Positions 7,742 to 16,488 of a DNA stretch of 64,000 bases are shown one piece after another (within the stretch, counting starts at the first letter, position 1; each line of letters starts with the position of its first letter). Source of the stretch: Phaeacidiphilus oryzae TH49 (GTDB lineage: Bacteria; Actinomycetota; Actinomycetes; Streptomycetales; Streptomycetaceae); assembly GCF_000744815.1 (NCBI RefSeq), contig NZ_JQMQ01000005.1, positions 4,224,055 to 4,288,054 of the forward strand, read 5' to 3'. Position numbers and translations under genes: made by a program. The notes below the pieces were generated by a model. It had not been told where the DNA came from. It saw nothing but the letters and a program-made list of their open reading frames with translations, and searched no databases.

Positions 7742-8797
7742 GTGCCGGAACAGACAGAGACCCCCCTCGCGCCGCTCACCACCTTCCGCCTCGGCGGCCC
7801 CGCCCGCCGCCTCGTGGAGGCCGCCACGGACGAGCAGCTCATCGCCGCCGTGGCCGAAGCGGACCGCACCCGCACGCCCCTCCTCCTGATCGGCGGCGGC
7901 AGCAACCTGGTCATCGCGGACGAGGGCTTCGACGGCACGGCGGTGCACATCGCCACCCGGGGCGTCACCCTGACCGGCACCGAGCTGGAGCTCGCCGCCG
8001 GCGAGATCTGGACCGACGCCGTCGCCCGCACCGTCGAGGCCGGCCTCTCCGGCGTCGAATGCCTGGCCGGCATCCCCGGCTCGGCCGGCGCCACCCCCGT
8101 GCAGAACGTCGGCGCCTACGGCCAGGAGGTCTCCTCCACCATCACCTCGGTCGTCGCCTACGACCGCCGCGGCGGCGAGACCGTCACCCTCTCCAACGCC
8201 GACTGCCGCTTCGCCTACCGCGACTCCGTCTTCAAGGCGCACCCGGAGCGCTATGTGGTCCTCCGCGTCCGCTTCTCCCTCGCCGACGCCGACGGCCTCT
8301 CCGCCCCGGTCCGCTACGCCGAGCTCGCCCGCACCCTGGGCGTCGAGCCCGGCGAGCGCGCCCCCCTGGCCGCCGTCCGGGACGCGGTGCTCAAGCTGCG
8401 CGCCGGCAAGGGCATGGTCCTGGACCCGGAGGACCACGACACCTGGTCCGCGGGCTCCTTCTTCACCAACCCGATCCTCACCGAGGCCGAGTTCGAGGCC
8501 TTCCGCGCCCGCGTCCACGACCGTCTCGGCCCCGACGCCGAGCCCCCCGCGTACCCCGCGGAGGGCGGCCGCACCAAGACCTCCGCCGCCTGGCTGATCG
8601 ACAGGTCCGGCTTCACCAAGGGCTACGGCACCGGCCCGGCCCGCATCTCCAGCAAGCACACCCTGGCGCTGACCAACCGCGGCTCGGCGACCACCGCTGA
8701 CCTCCTCGCCCTGGCCCGCGAGGTCCGCGCCGGCGTCCAGGAGGCCTTCGGCGTCCGCCTCACCAACGAGCCGGTCCTGGTCGACACGGCCCTCTGA
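7742..8797 (+). CDS. murB: UDP-N-acetylenolpyruvoylglucosamine reductase
   Basis: The FAD enzyme that makes UDP-MurNAc in peptidoglycan synthesis. 351 residues. It begins PLTTFRLGGPARRLVEA, then the FAD-binding LLIGGGSNLVIADEGF, SGVECLAGIPGSAGATPVQN, FAYRDSVFK and the catalytic-Ser region WSAGSFFTNPILT, ending SSKHTLALTNRGSATTADLL. This is the type I enzyme layout. There is no Shine-Dalgarno before the GTG, but TACCCT lies at 7729-7734, seven bases upstream, so translation is probably leaderless. The gene precedes a convergent deaminase gene. Confidence 0.96.
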   Translation: MPEQTETPLAPLTTFRLGGPARRLVEAATDEQLIAAVAEADRTRTPLLLIGGGSNLVIADEGFDGTAVHIATRGVTLTGTELELAAGEIWTDAVARTVEAGLSGVECLAGIPGSAGATPVQNVGAYGQEVSSTITSVVAYDRRGGETVTLSNADCRFAYRDSVFKAHPERYVVLRVRFSLADADGLSAPVRYAELARTLGVEPGERAPLAAVRDAVLKLRAGKGMVLDPEDHDTWSAGSFFTNPILTEAEFEAFRARVHDRLGPDAEPPAYPAEGGRTKTSAAWLIDRSGFTKGYGTGPARISSKHTLALTNRGSATTADLLALAREVRAGVQEAFGVRLTNEPVLVDTAL

Positions 8798-8820
8798 GGG
8801 GCCCGGCGCGGCCCGCGGCC

Positions 8821-8877
8821 GGCCGTGTCACCCCAGCACGGCCGTGTCACCCCAGCTCGGCCGTGTCACCCCAGCCT
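8821..8877. repeat. Three 19-bp tandem repeats with stops in all frames
   Basis: Three near-identical 19-bp units beginning GGCCGTGTCACCCCAGC start at 8821, 8840 and 8859; only the last two bases differ. Each holds a TCA, which is TGA on the minus strand. Because 19 is not divisible by three, the units put a stop in each minus-strand frame just past the deaminase gene. The array fills most of the 86-base gap between the convergent genes murB and the deaminase. Confidence 0.9.
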
Positions 8878-8883
8878 GCCGCT

Positions 8884-9960
8884 TCACCGCACCCCGGCCC
8901 CGACCCCCCGGTCCGGCTCGCCCGCCGGGGCGGGCAGCGGCCCGGACGCCAGCCAGGCGTCCACCTCCGCCAGCAGCCGCCCCCGCCGCTCCTCCGGCAT
9001 CCGCGCCCCGCGCAACGAATGCCGTGCCAGCTCGGCCAGCTCCTCGTCCGAGAACCCCAGGCGCTCCCGGGCCAGCCGGTACTGCGCGGCCAGCCGCGAC
9101 CCGAAGAGCAGCGGATCGTCGGCTCCCAGCGCGATCCGCACCCCCGCCTCGAAGAGCCGCCGCAGCGGGACGTCCTCCGGCCTCTCGTAGACGCCGAGCG
9201 CCACGTTCGACGCCGGGCACACCTCGCAGACCACCCCCTCCGCCGCCAGCCGCGCCATCAGCCGCGGGTCCTCGGCCGCCCGTACGCCGTGCCCGACCCG
9301 GCCCGCGCCCAGATCGTCCAGGCAGTCCCGCACGCTGGAGGGCCCGGCCAGTTCCCCGCCGTGCGGAGCGGCCAGCAGCCCGCCCTCCCGGGCGATCGCG
9401 AAGGCCCGGTCGAAGTCCCGGGCCAGCCCCCGCCGTTCGTCGTTGGAGAGGCCGAAGCCGATCACCCCGCGGTCGGCGAACCGCACCGCCAGCCGGGCCA
9501 GGGTCCGCGCGTCCAGCGGGTGCTTCATCCGGTTCGCCGCCACCAGCACCCGGATCCCGACCCCGGTCGCCGCCTCCGCCTCGGCCACCGCGTCCAGGAT
9601 CAGCTCCAGCGTCGGCGTCAGCCCGCCGAGCCGGGGCGCGTACGAGGTCGGGTCGACCTGGATCTCCAACCACCGCGAGCCGTCCGCGAGTTCGTCCTCC
9701 GCGACCTCGTGCACCAGCCGCCGGATGTCCTCCTCGTCCCGCAGCACCGACCGCGCCGTGTCGTAGAGCCGCTGGAATCGGAACCAGCCCCGCTCGTCCG
9801 TCGCCCGCAGCTGCGGCGGCGTCTCCGAGACCAGCGCCTCGGGCAGGTGGAGGCCGTGTTTCGCGGCCAGCTCGTGGAGAGTGGCCGGCCGCATCGCACC
9901 CGTGAAGTGGAGGTGGAGATGGGCCTTGGGCAGTAGCCGGACGTCACGCTGGTGCTCCAT
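8884..9960 (-). CDS. Adenosine deaminase-family protein
   Basis: A 358-residue TIM-barrel deaminase. The metal motif is KAHLHLHFTGAM (His16, His18), with HGGELAGPSSVRDCL, RVGHGVRAAEDP, EVCPASNVALGVY and ALGADDPLLFGSRLAAQY matching the H-x-G-E, catalytic His, C-P-x-S-N and D-D-P motifs. In classical adenosine deaminase the residue two after the second His is an Asp that contacts ribose; here it is Thr20, so substrate range is uncertain. ATG 9960 is taken; ATG 9978 is possible and neither has a clear Shine-Dalgarno. Present at this spot in Streptomyces, downstream of aspC. Confidence 0.88.
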   Translation of the reverse strand: MEHQRDVRLLPKAHLHLHFTGAMRPATLHELAAKHGLHLPEALVSETPPQLRATDERGWFRFQRLYDTARSVLRDEEDIRRLVHEVAEDELADGSRWLEIQVDPTSYAPRLGGLTPTLELILDAVAEAEAATGVGIRVLVAANRMKHPLDARTLARLAVRFADRGVIGFGLSNDERRGLARDFDRAFAIAREGGLLAAPHGGELAGPSSVRDCLDDLGAGRVGHGVRAAEDPRLMARLAAEGVVCEVCPASNVALGVYERPEDVPLRRLFEAGVRIALGADDPLLFGSRLAAQYRLARERLGFSDEELAELARHSLRGARMPEERRGRLLAEVDAWLASGPLPAPAGEPDRGVGAGVR

Positions 9961-10042
9961 CGGCCGATGATCGCGCATCGCGCCCCGCCGTGGAAACCGT
10001 TTCCCTCCGGCCGCCCGATCGAGTGATCCCCGCCCGGCACGC

Positions 10043-10078
10043 CGACGGCCCGCCACCCCCTGGGGTGACGGGCCGTCG
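10043..10078 (-). terminator. Hairpin terminator after aspC
   Basis: CGACGGCCCGCCACCCC (10043-10059) pairs with GGGGTGACGGGCCGTCG (10062-10078) with one mismatch. It sits 17 bases beyond the aspC stop on the minus strand. Confidence 0.75.
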
Positions 10079-10094
10079 AATCACCGCACCGAGG

Positions 10095-11342
10095 TCAGTC
10101 GGTGGCCTCGGCGAGCAGCTTCTGGATCCGGGAGACGCCCTCCACCAGGTCGTCGTCGCCCAGCGCGTAGGAGAGCCGCAGGTAGCCGGGGGTGCCGAAG
10201 GCCTCGCCCGGCACCACCGCGACCTCCACCTCGTCCAGGATCACCTCGGCCAGCTCGGCCGAGGTCCGCGGGCGCTTCCCGCGGATCTCCTTGCCCAGCA
10301 CGCCCTTGACCGACGGGTACGCGTAGAACGCGCCCTCCGGCTCGGGGCAGACGAAGCCGGGGATCTCGTTGAGCATCCGCACGATGGTCCGGCGCCGCCG
10401 GTCGAAGGCGGTCTTCATCTCCTCGACGGCGGAGAGGTCGCCGGTGACCGCGGCCAGCGCGGCCCGCTGCGCCACGTTGTTCACGTTGGAGGTGGCGTGC
10501 GACTGCAGGTTCTGGGCGGCCTTGACCACGTCCTTCGGGCCGATCACCCACCCGACCCGCCAGCCGGTCATGGCGTAGGTCTTGGCCACGCCGTTCACCA
10601 CGATGCACTTCTCGGCCAGCTCCGGCACCAGCACCGGGAGCGAGGTGAACTTCGCGTCCCCGTAGACCAGGTGCTCGTAGATCTCGTCGGTGAGCACCCA
10701 CAGCCCGTGCTCCGCCGCCCACTGCCCGATCGCCCGCGCCTCGTCCTCGGTGTACACCGAGCCGGTCGGGTTGGACGGCGAGACGAAGAGCACCACCTTG
10801 GTGTTCTCGGTCCGCGCGGCCTCCAGCTGCTCCACCGTCACCTTGTAGCCGGTGGTCTCGTCCGCGACCACGTCCACCGGGACGCCGCCGGCCAGCCGGA
10901 TCGACTCCGGGTAGGTGGTCCAGTACGGGGCCGGGACGATCACCTCGTCGCCCTCGTCCAGGATCGCCGCGAAGGCCTCGTAGATGGCCTGCTTGCCGCC
11001 GTTGGTCACCAGCACCTGGGCCGGCTCGACCCGGTAGCCCGAGTCGCGGAGCGTCTTGTCCGCGATCGCCTGCTTCAGCTCCGGGAGCCCCCCGGCCGGC
11101 GTATAGCGGTGGTTCTTCGGGTCGGTGCAGGCCTCGACGGCCGCCTGGACGATGTATTCCGGAGTGGGGAAGTCCGGTTCCCCGGCGCCGAAGCCGATCA
11201 CCGGGCGCCCGGCCGCCTTCAGCGCCTTGGCCTTGGCGTCGACGGCCAGGGTGGCGGACTCGGCGATGGCTCCGACGCGGGCCGACACGCGACGGTCGGC
11301 AGGGCGGACGGAAGGGTCAGGGGTGGGTGCTGCTGCGCTCAT
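10095..11342 (-). CDS. aspC: Pyridoxal-phosphate aminotransferase (aspartate type)
   Basis: A 415-residue class I aminotransferase that interconverts aspartate and oxaloacetate using glutamate/2-oxoglutarate. Visible are [16 protein letters not shown], the substrate-site [38 protein letters not shown] and the PLP-lysine motif [16 protein letters not shown], with the final LRLSYAL arginine that binds the alpha-carboxylate. ATG 11342 is chosen because TGGGAG lies about ten bases upstream; the ATG at 11351 is too close to that site. Divergent from tRNA-Trp. Confidence 0.93.
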   Translation of the reverse strand: MSAAAPTPDPSVRPADRRVSARVGAIAESATLAVDAKAKALKAAGRPVIGFGAGEPDFPTPEYIVQAAVEACTDPKNHRYTPAGGLPELKQAIADKTLRDSGYRVEPAQVLVTNGGKQAIYEAFAAILDEGDEVIVPAPYWTTYPESIRLAGGVPVDVVADETTGYKVTVEQLEAARTENTKVVLFVSPSNPTGSVYTEDEARAIGQWAAEHGLWVLTDEIYEHLVYGDAKFTSLPVLVPELAEKCIVVNGVAKTYAMTGWRVGWVIGPKDVVKAAQNLQSHATSNVNNVAQRAALAAVTGDLSAVEEMKTAFDRRRRTIVRMLNEIPGFVCPEPEGAFYAYPSVKGVLGKEIRGKRPRTSAELAEVILDEVEVAVVPGEAFGTPGYLRLSYALGDDDLVEGVSRIQKLLAEATD

Positions 11343-11567
11343 AGCAAGCATGCTCCCAGACGCCGCAGCGGGGCTGCACGGAGGTTTCCCGGACGGGTCA
11401 CCGTCGGGCGCCCCGCCGGCCCTTCACCCCGCCGAGTGGCTACAGGTTCGACTCCGACCCCCATCAACCTCTACACTCACTCGTGGTTCGACGCACAACA
11501 CGCCTGCCACCGACGCCGGTGGATGAGGTAGGTTGTTCGTCGAGCGGAGCCGAAGCGTCGGTTCCGA

Positions 11568-11640
11568 AGGGCTATAGCTCAATTGGTAGAGCACCGGTCT
11601 CCAAAACCGGCGGTTGGGGGTTCAAGTCCCTCTGGCCCTG
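11568..11640 (+). tRNA. tRNA-Trp (CCA)
   Basis: A 73-base cloverleaf with acceptor arms AGGGCTA and TGGCCCT (one T-G pair), D-stem GCTC/GAGC, anticodon stem CCGGT/ACCGG around CTCCAAA with anticodon CCA, and T arm GGGGG-TTCAAGT-CCCTC. CCA is not encoded at the 3' end. It lies 65 bases upstream of secE, the usual actinobacterial arrangement, and may share its transcript. Confidence 0.97.
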
Positions 11641-11705
11641 CTGATCGCACTCGCGAGGTCGCGCCCTGCGGTCCTCGTCAGGTACCCGGATTCAGGTGAG
11701 GACGA

Positions 11706-12005
11706 GTGACGGAGACAGTGGGCTCCACCGCGACGCCTGAGCGTGGTCGGCCGGAGAGCGACGACAAGCGCAGTGCCCCCCCGCGTCGCAAGCGCTCCCG
11801 GAAGAGCGAGCGCAAGGGATTCTTCGCGCGGGCCGCCCGCTTCTATCGCCAGATCATCTCCGAGCTCCGCAAGGTCGTCTGGCCCACCCGCAACGAACTG
11901 GTGACGTACACCTCGGTCGTCATCGTCTTCGTCGTGATCATCATGGCGGTCGTCTACGGCCTGGACTACGGCTTCTCCAAGCTCTCTTTCCTGGTCTTCG
12001 GCTGA
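11706..12005 (+). CDS. secE: Preprotein translocase subunit SecE
   Basis: A 99-residue single-span subunit that clamps the SecY channel in the plasma membrane. A basic, hydrophilic N-terminus (PPRRKRSRKSERKG) is followed by the conserved amphipathic helix FYRQIISELRKVVWPTRNEL and one transmembrane helix (VVIVFVVIIMAVVYGL). It starts with GTG. Its partner SecY is encoded 48 kb downstream in the spc operon. nusG follows after 150 bases. Confidence 0.97.
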   Translation: MTETVGSTATPERGRPESDDKRSAPPRRKRSRKSERKGFFARAARFYRQIISELRKVVWPTRNELVTYTSVVIVFVVIIMAVVYGLDYGFSKLSFLVFG

Positions 12006-12046
12006 GTTCCGCGCCGATCGGCGCAGCACCCGCCCGACGCTCACGC

Positions 12047-12070
12047 TACCGTTGTGACGGTACCGTTGTG
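12047..12070. repeat. Short direct repeat in the secE-nusG gap
   Basis: TACCGTTGTG occurs at 12047-12056 and again at 12061-12070, a 14-bp period. A GCGCCGATCGGCGC palindrome lies just upstream at 12011-12024. Function unknown; it resembles the other small duplications seen after genes in this window. Confidence 0.6.
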
Positions 12071-12155
12071 CCTCCGAGTGCTGACGTGCGCCTGCGGAGG
12101 ACGCCGACGGCGCGGAACCCGTTACACCCTTCATCTCCAGGAAGAAGCAGCCACA

Positions 12156-13148
12156 GTGTCTGAGTCCCCCCTGTACGACGACGGCGAGGCCCCCGAGGCT
12201 GGCGAGGCCGTCGAGTCGGCCGAGGCTCTGCTGGGGGAGCAGGACGCGCAGCCCAGCGACGCCGAGCAGATCGTCGACGCCGTCGACGGCACCGACGAGA
12301 CCGAGGGCGCCGAGGACGAGGTCCAGGCGGCCGACGAGGCCCAGGCCGGCGTCCCCGCCGAGGAGGAGGCCCTCTCCGTCGTCTCCGACGAGCAGGCCGA
12401 GTCCGTCGAGGAGACCGACGAGGCCGAGGCCGGCGACGCCGAGGCCGACGCGGACACCGAGGCCGACGCGGACACCGAGGCCGGCGCGGACACCGAGGCC
12501 GGCGACGCCGAGGCAGCGGCGGACGCCGAGGAGGCCGAGGACGAGGACCCGGTCGCCACCTTCCGCGAGGAGCTCCGCCGCGCTCCCGGCGAGTGGTACG
12601 TGATCCACACCTACGCCGGCTACGAGAACCGCGTGAAGGCCAACCTGGAGCAGCGGGCGGTCTCGCTGAACGTCGAGGACTACATCTACCAGGCCGAGGT
12701 GCCGCAGGAAGAGGTCGTCCAGATCAAGAACGGCGACCGCAAGACCATCCGCCAGAACAAGCTCCCCGGCTACGTCCTGGTGCGGATGGACCTCACCAAC
12801 GAGTCCTGGGGCGTCGTCCGCAACACCCCCGGCGTGACGGGCTTCGTCGGCAACGCCTACGACCCGTACCCGCTGACTCTGGACGAGGTCGTCAAGATGC
12901 TCGCCCCCGAGGTCGAGGCCAAGGCGGCCAAGGAGGCCGGCAAGCCCTCCCCGGTCCGCCCCTCCGAGGTGCAGGTCCTGGACTTCGAGGTCGGCGACTC
13001 GGTCACCGTCACCGACGGCCCCTTCGCCACCCTCCAGGCGACCATCAACGAGATCAACCCGGACTCCAAGAAGGTCAAGGGCCTGGTCGAGATCTTCGGC
13101 CGGGAGACCCCGGTCGAGCTCTCCTTCGACCAGATCCAGAAGAACTGA
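12156..13148 (+). CDS. nusG: Transcription termination/antitermination factor NusG
   Basis: Binds RNA polymerase and links it to Rho and the ribosome. It is 330 residues long, against about 180 in E. coli, because of an acidic Asp/Glu/Ala-rich extension over residues 1-140 with imperfect EADADTEA repeats. The NGN domain starts at [20 protein letters not shown] near residue 145; the KOW domain is [20 protein letters not shown] near residue 275. Long acidic extensions are known in streptomycete NusG. GTG 12156 is chosen because AGGAAG lies about eleven bases upstream and the longer open frame is Arg/Cys-rich and unlike NusG. A hairpin at 13178-13209 follows. Confidence 0.96.
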   Translation: MSESPLYDDGEAPEAGEAVESAEALLGEQDAQPSDAEQIVDAVDGTDETEGAEDEVQAADEAQAGVPAEEEALSVVSDEQAESVEETDEAEAGDAEADADTEADADTEAGADTEAGDAEAAADAEEAEDEDPVATFREELRRAPGEWYVIHTYAGYENRVKANLEQRAVSLNVEDYIYQAEVPQEEVVQIKNGDRKTIRQNKLPGYVLVRMDLTNESWGVVRNTPGVTGFVGNAYDPYPLTLDEVVKMLAPEVEAKAAKEAGKPSPVRPSEVQVLDFEVGDSVTVTDGPFATLQATINEINPDSKKVKGLVEIFGRETPVELSFDQIQKN

Positions 13149-13177
13149 CCTCCGCTTCGGTCCCGACTCTTCCGCCC

Positions 13178-13209
13178 GGCCCCGCCCAGCCCCACGCTGG
13201 TGCGGGGCC
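13178..13209 (+). terminator. Hairpin terminator after nusG
   Basis: GGCCCCGC (13178-13185) pairs with GCGGGGCC (13202-13209) and CCAGC with GCTGG inside, giving a 13-bp stem with one bulged base. It lies 30 bases past the nusG stop and just before the next gene. Confidence 0.7.
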
Positions 13210-13241
13210 GCCGCGTCTCCCCGGCGGCGGGGGAGCGCGCG

Positions 13242-14927
13242 ATGGAACGGCTCACCACTGACGGTCTCGTCCTGCTGCTGCACCGCGCGGCGTGCGCGCC
13301 GCTCGACCTGGAGGCCGGGCTGCGGCTGCGCGGCGCGCCCCTCTTCATGGGACCCACGGACGACATGGGCGGCCCGCCGCCGCGGTTCCCCCGCTGGATC
13401 GTCGAGCACGACCCGGTCGGCCGCGCGATCCCGCCGCACCCCCGGTCCAGCCACTGGCGGATACGGGCCACCCCGGACGGCGCACTCCGTGCCACGCCGC
13501 TCTCCGCCCCCGCCGCCGACGCCTTCCAGGCGGAGCTCGCGCAGTACGCGGCGGACCGCCTCCTCGCCCCCGGCTGGCTGCTGACCGGGCACGACCTCGC
13601 CGTCGAGGGCCCCACCGAGGTGCTGGGCGGCCGCCGCGCCTGGCGGGCGACGGCGAGCGCCGACTTCCCGCCCGACCGGCTGGACCTCCTCCTCGACGCC
13701 GAACTCGGCATCCTGCTGCGCCTGGACCGCTACCGCACCGACGAGCCGGTCCCCTACGAGACGGGGGCGATCACCTCCCTCGACCTCGACGTCGACCTCG
13801 CCCCCGAGCCGGCGCCGCCCGCGCCTGCCGGCGTCCCGCCGACGACCGGTCCGCCGTCCGGCCCGGGGCCCGCCGCGATGCCGGCCTGGATGCTGGCCTC
13901 CGGCGTCGGCAGGGCGGTCCGCAACCTGCTGGGCGGCCACCGCCCGCACGAGCGCTGGACGGGGCACCGCGGGGAGGCCCGGTCCGCCGCCCCCGAGGAG
14001 CCGGACGGGGAGCCCTGGTTCGACCCGGCCGAGGACGCGCTGCCGCCACTGACCGGTGGTGTCCCGTCGGAGGACGCCCTGCCCGGCATGCTCTACCGCG
14101 CCGGCCGCGGCGCGCACCGCCTTACCGCGACGGCCCACCTGTGGACCGACGAGCGTCCCGGCGAAGCCGAGTTCGCCGAGGAGCCGCCGATGCCGCCCGG
14201 CCTGCGGCCCGACGTCGAACGGATACTGGCGGCGCTGCCCGGCCGGGGGCACCGGGTGCTGCGCCTGCGGATAGCCGACCGGACCCGCTACCGGCTCGAC
14301 CTCCTCACCGCCCCCGGCCCGGAGGCCGGCCCCGATCTGGAGGCCGGCCCCGCCGCGGGGCCGGCTGCGGAGCCCGAGACGGAACCCGACGCGGCGGCCT
14401 GCGACGGCGAGCGGTACTACCGCCTCGGCGGCGGCCGGCTCCTCGTCATGCCGGCCCTGCCGCTGACGGACCTCCGCCTCAGACCCCTCCTCGACCCCTC
14501 CTGGCTGCTGGCCGAGCACCGCTGCGCCCCCCTCGGCTGGGTCTCGTTCGGCGGCCGCCGGACACTCCGGCTGACGGCTTCCCCCGGCCCCCGCGACCCC
14601 GGCGGCGAGGAGATCGAGGCCCTCCTCGACCCGGAGCTCGGGGTCCTCCTGCGGCTGACCGCCCGCACCACCCCGGACGGCGAGCCGGCCTACCGCTACG
14701 AACTGCGCGAGGCCGCTCCGCTGCCCGCGGAGGAGGCCCGCGAGGCCGAGGACTTCCGGATCACGGCCCCGCCCGGAACCCGTACCGTGGAGCTGCCGGC
14801 ACCCGGCCCCGCCCCGGCGCCCGTCGAAGCCCTCGCCGAGGCGGCCACCTGGGCCGTCGGCGGAGCCGTCGTGCTGGCTCGGCTGCTGCGCCGGAGGCCC
14901 GGCCCCCGGCCGCCCGCGGAAGGCTGA
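13242..14927 (+). CDS. Unknown protein with internally duplicated beta-rich domain
   Basis: A 561-residue protein I cannot assign. It carries two similar units. Residues about 112-190 read WLLTGHDL..VLGGRRAWRATAS..DAELGILLRLDRYRTDE, and residues about 420-495 read WLLAEHRC..SFGGRRTLRLTAS..DPELGVLLRLTARTTPDG. The G-G-R-R-x-x-R-x-T-A-S and L-D-x-E-L-G-x-L-L-R-L pattern recalls the strands of LolA/MucB-like lipid-binding folds, but that is only an inference. The linker is rich in Pro, Gly and Ala. There is no signal peptide; a weak hydrophobic patch (WAVGGAVVLARLL) lies near the C-terminus. GGGGGAG sits eight bases before ATG 13242. It sits between nusG and rplK. Confidence 0.75.
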   Translation: MERLTTDGLVLLLHRAACAPLDLEAGLRLRGAPLFMGPTDDMGGPPPRFPRWIVEHDPVGRAIPPHPRSSHWRIRATPDGALRATPLSAPAADAFQAELAQYAADRLLAPGWLLTGHDLAVEGPTEVLGGRRAWRATASADFPPDRLDLLLDAELGILLRLDRYRTDEPVPYETGAITSLDLDVDLAPEPAPPAPAGVPPTTGPPSGPGPAAMPAWMLASGVGRAVRNLLGGHRPHERWTGHRGEARSAAPEEPDGEPWFDPAEDALPPLTGGVPSEDALPGMLYRAGRGAHRLTATAHLWTDERPGEAEFAEEPPMPPGLRPDVERILAALPGRGHRVLRLRIADRTRYRLDLLTAPGPEAGPDLEAGPAAGPAAEPETEPDAAACDGERYYRLGGGRLLVMPALPLTDLRLRPLLDPSWLLAEHRCAPLGWVSFGGRRTLRLTASPGPRDPGGEEIEALLDPELGVLLRLTARTTPDGEPAYRYELREAAPLPAEEAREAEDFRITAPPGTRTVELPAPGPAPAPVEALAEAATWAVGGAVVLARLLRRRPGPRPPAEG

Positions 14928-14928
14928 T

Positions 14929-14958
14929 TTCAGGGCGGAAGCCACTTCGGGCTATGCT
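14929..14958 (+). promoter_or_regulatory. Candidate promoter for rplKA
   Basis: TTCAGG (14929-14934) and TATGCT (14953-14958) are 18 bases apart. This would give a leader of about 130 bases before rplK, where L1-type autoregulation usually acts. The end of the preceding gene abuts the -35 element. Confidence 0.5.
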
Positions 14959-15096
14959 GGCCCGATGTGTGTGCTGCCTGGCCTGGCTCTCTGAGCCGAG
15001 CGACCCGGCGAGCCGCACGGAAATCCAAGGCCCCGCCGCCCGCGCTGACGCGCGTCCGCGGCGGGCGCACCTCTCGTAAGGACCCGGAGAGAGAGC

Positions 15097-15531
15097 ATGC
15101 CTCCCAAGAAGAAGAAGGTCACTGGGCTGATCAAGCTCCAGATCAACGCCGGTGCGGCCAACCCCGCCCCGCCCGTTGGTCCGGCGCTCGGCCAGCACGG
15201 CGTCAACATCATGGAGTTCTGCAAGGCCTACAACGCCGCGACCGAGTCGCAGCGTGGCATGGTCGTGCCGGTGGAGATCACGGTCTACGAGGACCGCTCC
15301 TTCACCTTCATCACCAAGACCCCGCCGGCCGCGAAGCTGATCCTCAAGGCCGCGGGCGTGGAGAAGGGCTCCGGCGAGCCGCACACGACCAAGGTCGCGA
15401 AGCTGACCCGCGACCAGGTCCGTGAGATCGCCACGACCAAGATGCCCGACCTGAACGCCAACGACCTGGACGCCGCGGAGAAGATCATCGCCGGCACCGC
15501 CCGGTCGATGGGCGTCACCGTCGAGGGCTGA
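15097..15531 (+). CDS. rplK: 50S ribosomal protein L11
   Basis: A 144-residue protein of the GTPase-associated centre on 23S rRNA, near the thiostrepton site. Conserved segments include [36 protein letters not shown] and the C-terminal [16 protein letters not shown]. The N-terminal PPKKKKVTG is basic. ATG is preceded by GGAGAGAG. It is followed by rplA after 83 bases, the standard L11 operon. Confidence 0.98.
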   Translation: MPPKKKKVTGLIKLQINAGAANPAPPVGPALGQHGVNIMEFCKAYNAATESQRGMVVPVEITVYEDRSFTFITKTPPAAKLILKAAGVEKGSGEPHTTKVAKLTRDQVREIATTKMPDLNANDLDAAEKIIAGTARSMGVTVEG

Positions 15532-15614
15532 CCGAACCCACTTCGGATCACAGTGGTAGGGCCTCGCGCGGCCCGTAGCCACCACGGCTCCCCAGAACTG
15601 ACACAGGAGTAGAA

Positions 15615-16337
15615 GTGAAGCGCACCAAGGCCCAGAAGGCCGCCGAGGAGAAGATCGACCGCGAGCGGATCTACGCCCCGCTCGAGGCCATCCGCCTCGC
15701 CAAGGACGTCGCCTCGACCAAGTTCGACCAGACCGTCGAGGTCGCCATGCGCCTGGGTGTCGACCCGCGCAAGGCCGACCAGATGGTCCGCAGCACCGTG
15801 AACCTCCCGCACGGCACCGGTAAGACCGCCCGGGTCCTGGTCTTCGCGACCGGTGACCGTGCCGCGGCCGCGGAGGCTGCGGGCGCCGACATCGTCGGCG
15901 CCGACGAGCTGATCGACGAGGTCTCGAAGGGCCGCCTGGACTTCGACGCCGTCGTCGCCACCCCGGACCTGATGGGCAAGGTCGGCCGCCTGGGCCGCGT
16001 GCTCGGTCCGCGTGGCCTGATGCCGAACCCGAAGACCGGCACCGTGACCCCGGACGTCGCCAAGGCCGTCAACGAGATCAAGGGCGGCAAGATCGAGTTC
16101 CGGGTCGACCGGCACTCGAACCTCCACTTCATCATCGGCAAGGCGTCCTTCGACACCGAGAAGCTGGTGGAGAACTACGCCGCGGCGCTGGACGAGGTCC
16201 TCCGGGCCAAGCCGTCCGCCGCCAAGGGCCGGTACATCAAGAAGGTGACCGTCAGCACCACCATGGGCCCGGGCATCCCGGTCGACCCGAACCGCACCCG
16301 CAACCTCCTCGTCGAGGAGGACCCCGCGGCCGTGTGA
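15615..16337 (+). CDS. rplA: 50S ribosomal protein L1
   Basis: A 240-residue protein of the L1 stalk, which helps release E-site tRNA, and usually a translational repressor of its own operon. The signature [20 protein letters not shown] appears mid-protein, and [20 protein letters not shown] near the C-terminus. The start is GTG with AGGAG upstream. A strong terminator follows at 16364-16397. Confidence 0.98.
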   Translation: MKRTKAQKAAEEKIDRERIYAPLEAIRLAKDVASTKFDQTVEVAMRLGVDPRKADQMVRSTVNLPHGTGKTARVLVFATGDRAAAAEAAGADIVGADELIDEVSKGRLDFDAVVATPDLMGKVGRLGRVLGPRGLMPNPKTGTVTPDVAKAVNEIKGGKIEFRVDRHSNLHFIIGKASFDTEKLVENYAAALDEVLRAKPSAAKGRYIKKVTVSTTMGPGIPVDPNRTRNLLVEEDPAAV

Positions 16338-16363
16338 CCTGACCCGGTCACCGCACAGCGGTA

Positions 16364-16397
16364 GTGCCCTCGTCCCCGTTTGTGGGGACGGGGGCAC
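16364..16397 (+). terminator. Terminator of the rplKA operon
   Basis: GTGCCCTCGTCCCC (16364-16377) pairs with GGGGACGGGGGCAC (16384-16397) with one T-G pair and a six-base loop, followed by TTCTTCTT. Confidence 0.85.
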
Positions 16398-16488
16398 TTC
16401 TTCTTCACCGGTCCCGACTACCACTGGTGTACCGTCTGCTCCCGTCCGTAACCGAGGCAGCACCTTCACCAGACGCGGGGGGACCACC

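Noticed and set aside
11622-14945. A 1107-residue minus-strand open frame over secE, nusG and the unknown gene
   Set aside because: It spans three genes of the other strand with correct starts and ribosome sites, and its own translation has no recognisable domain.
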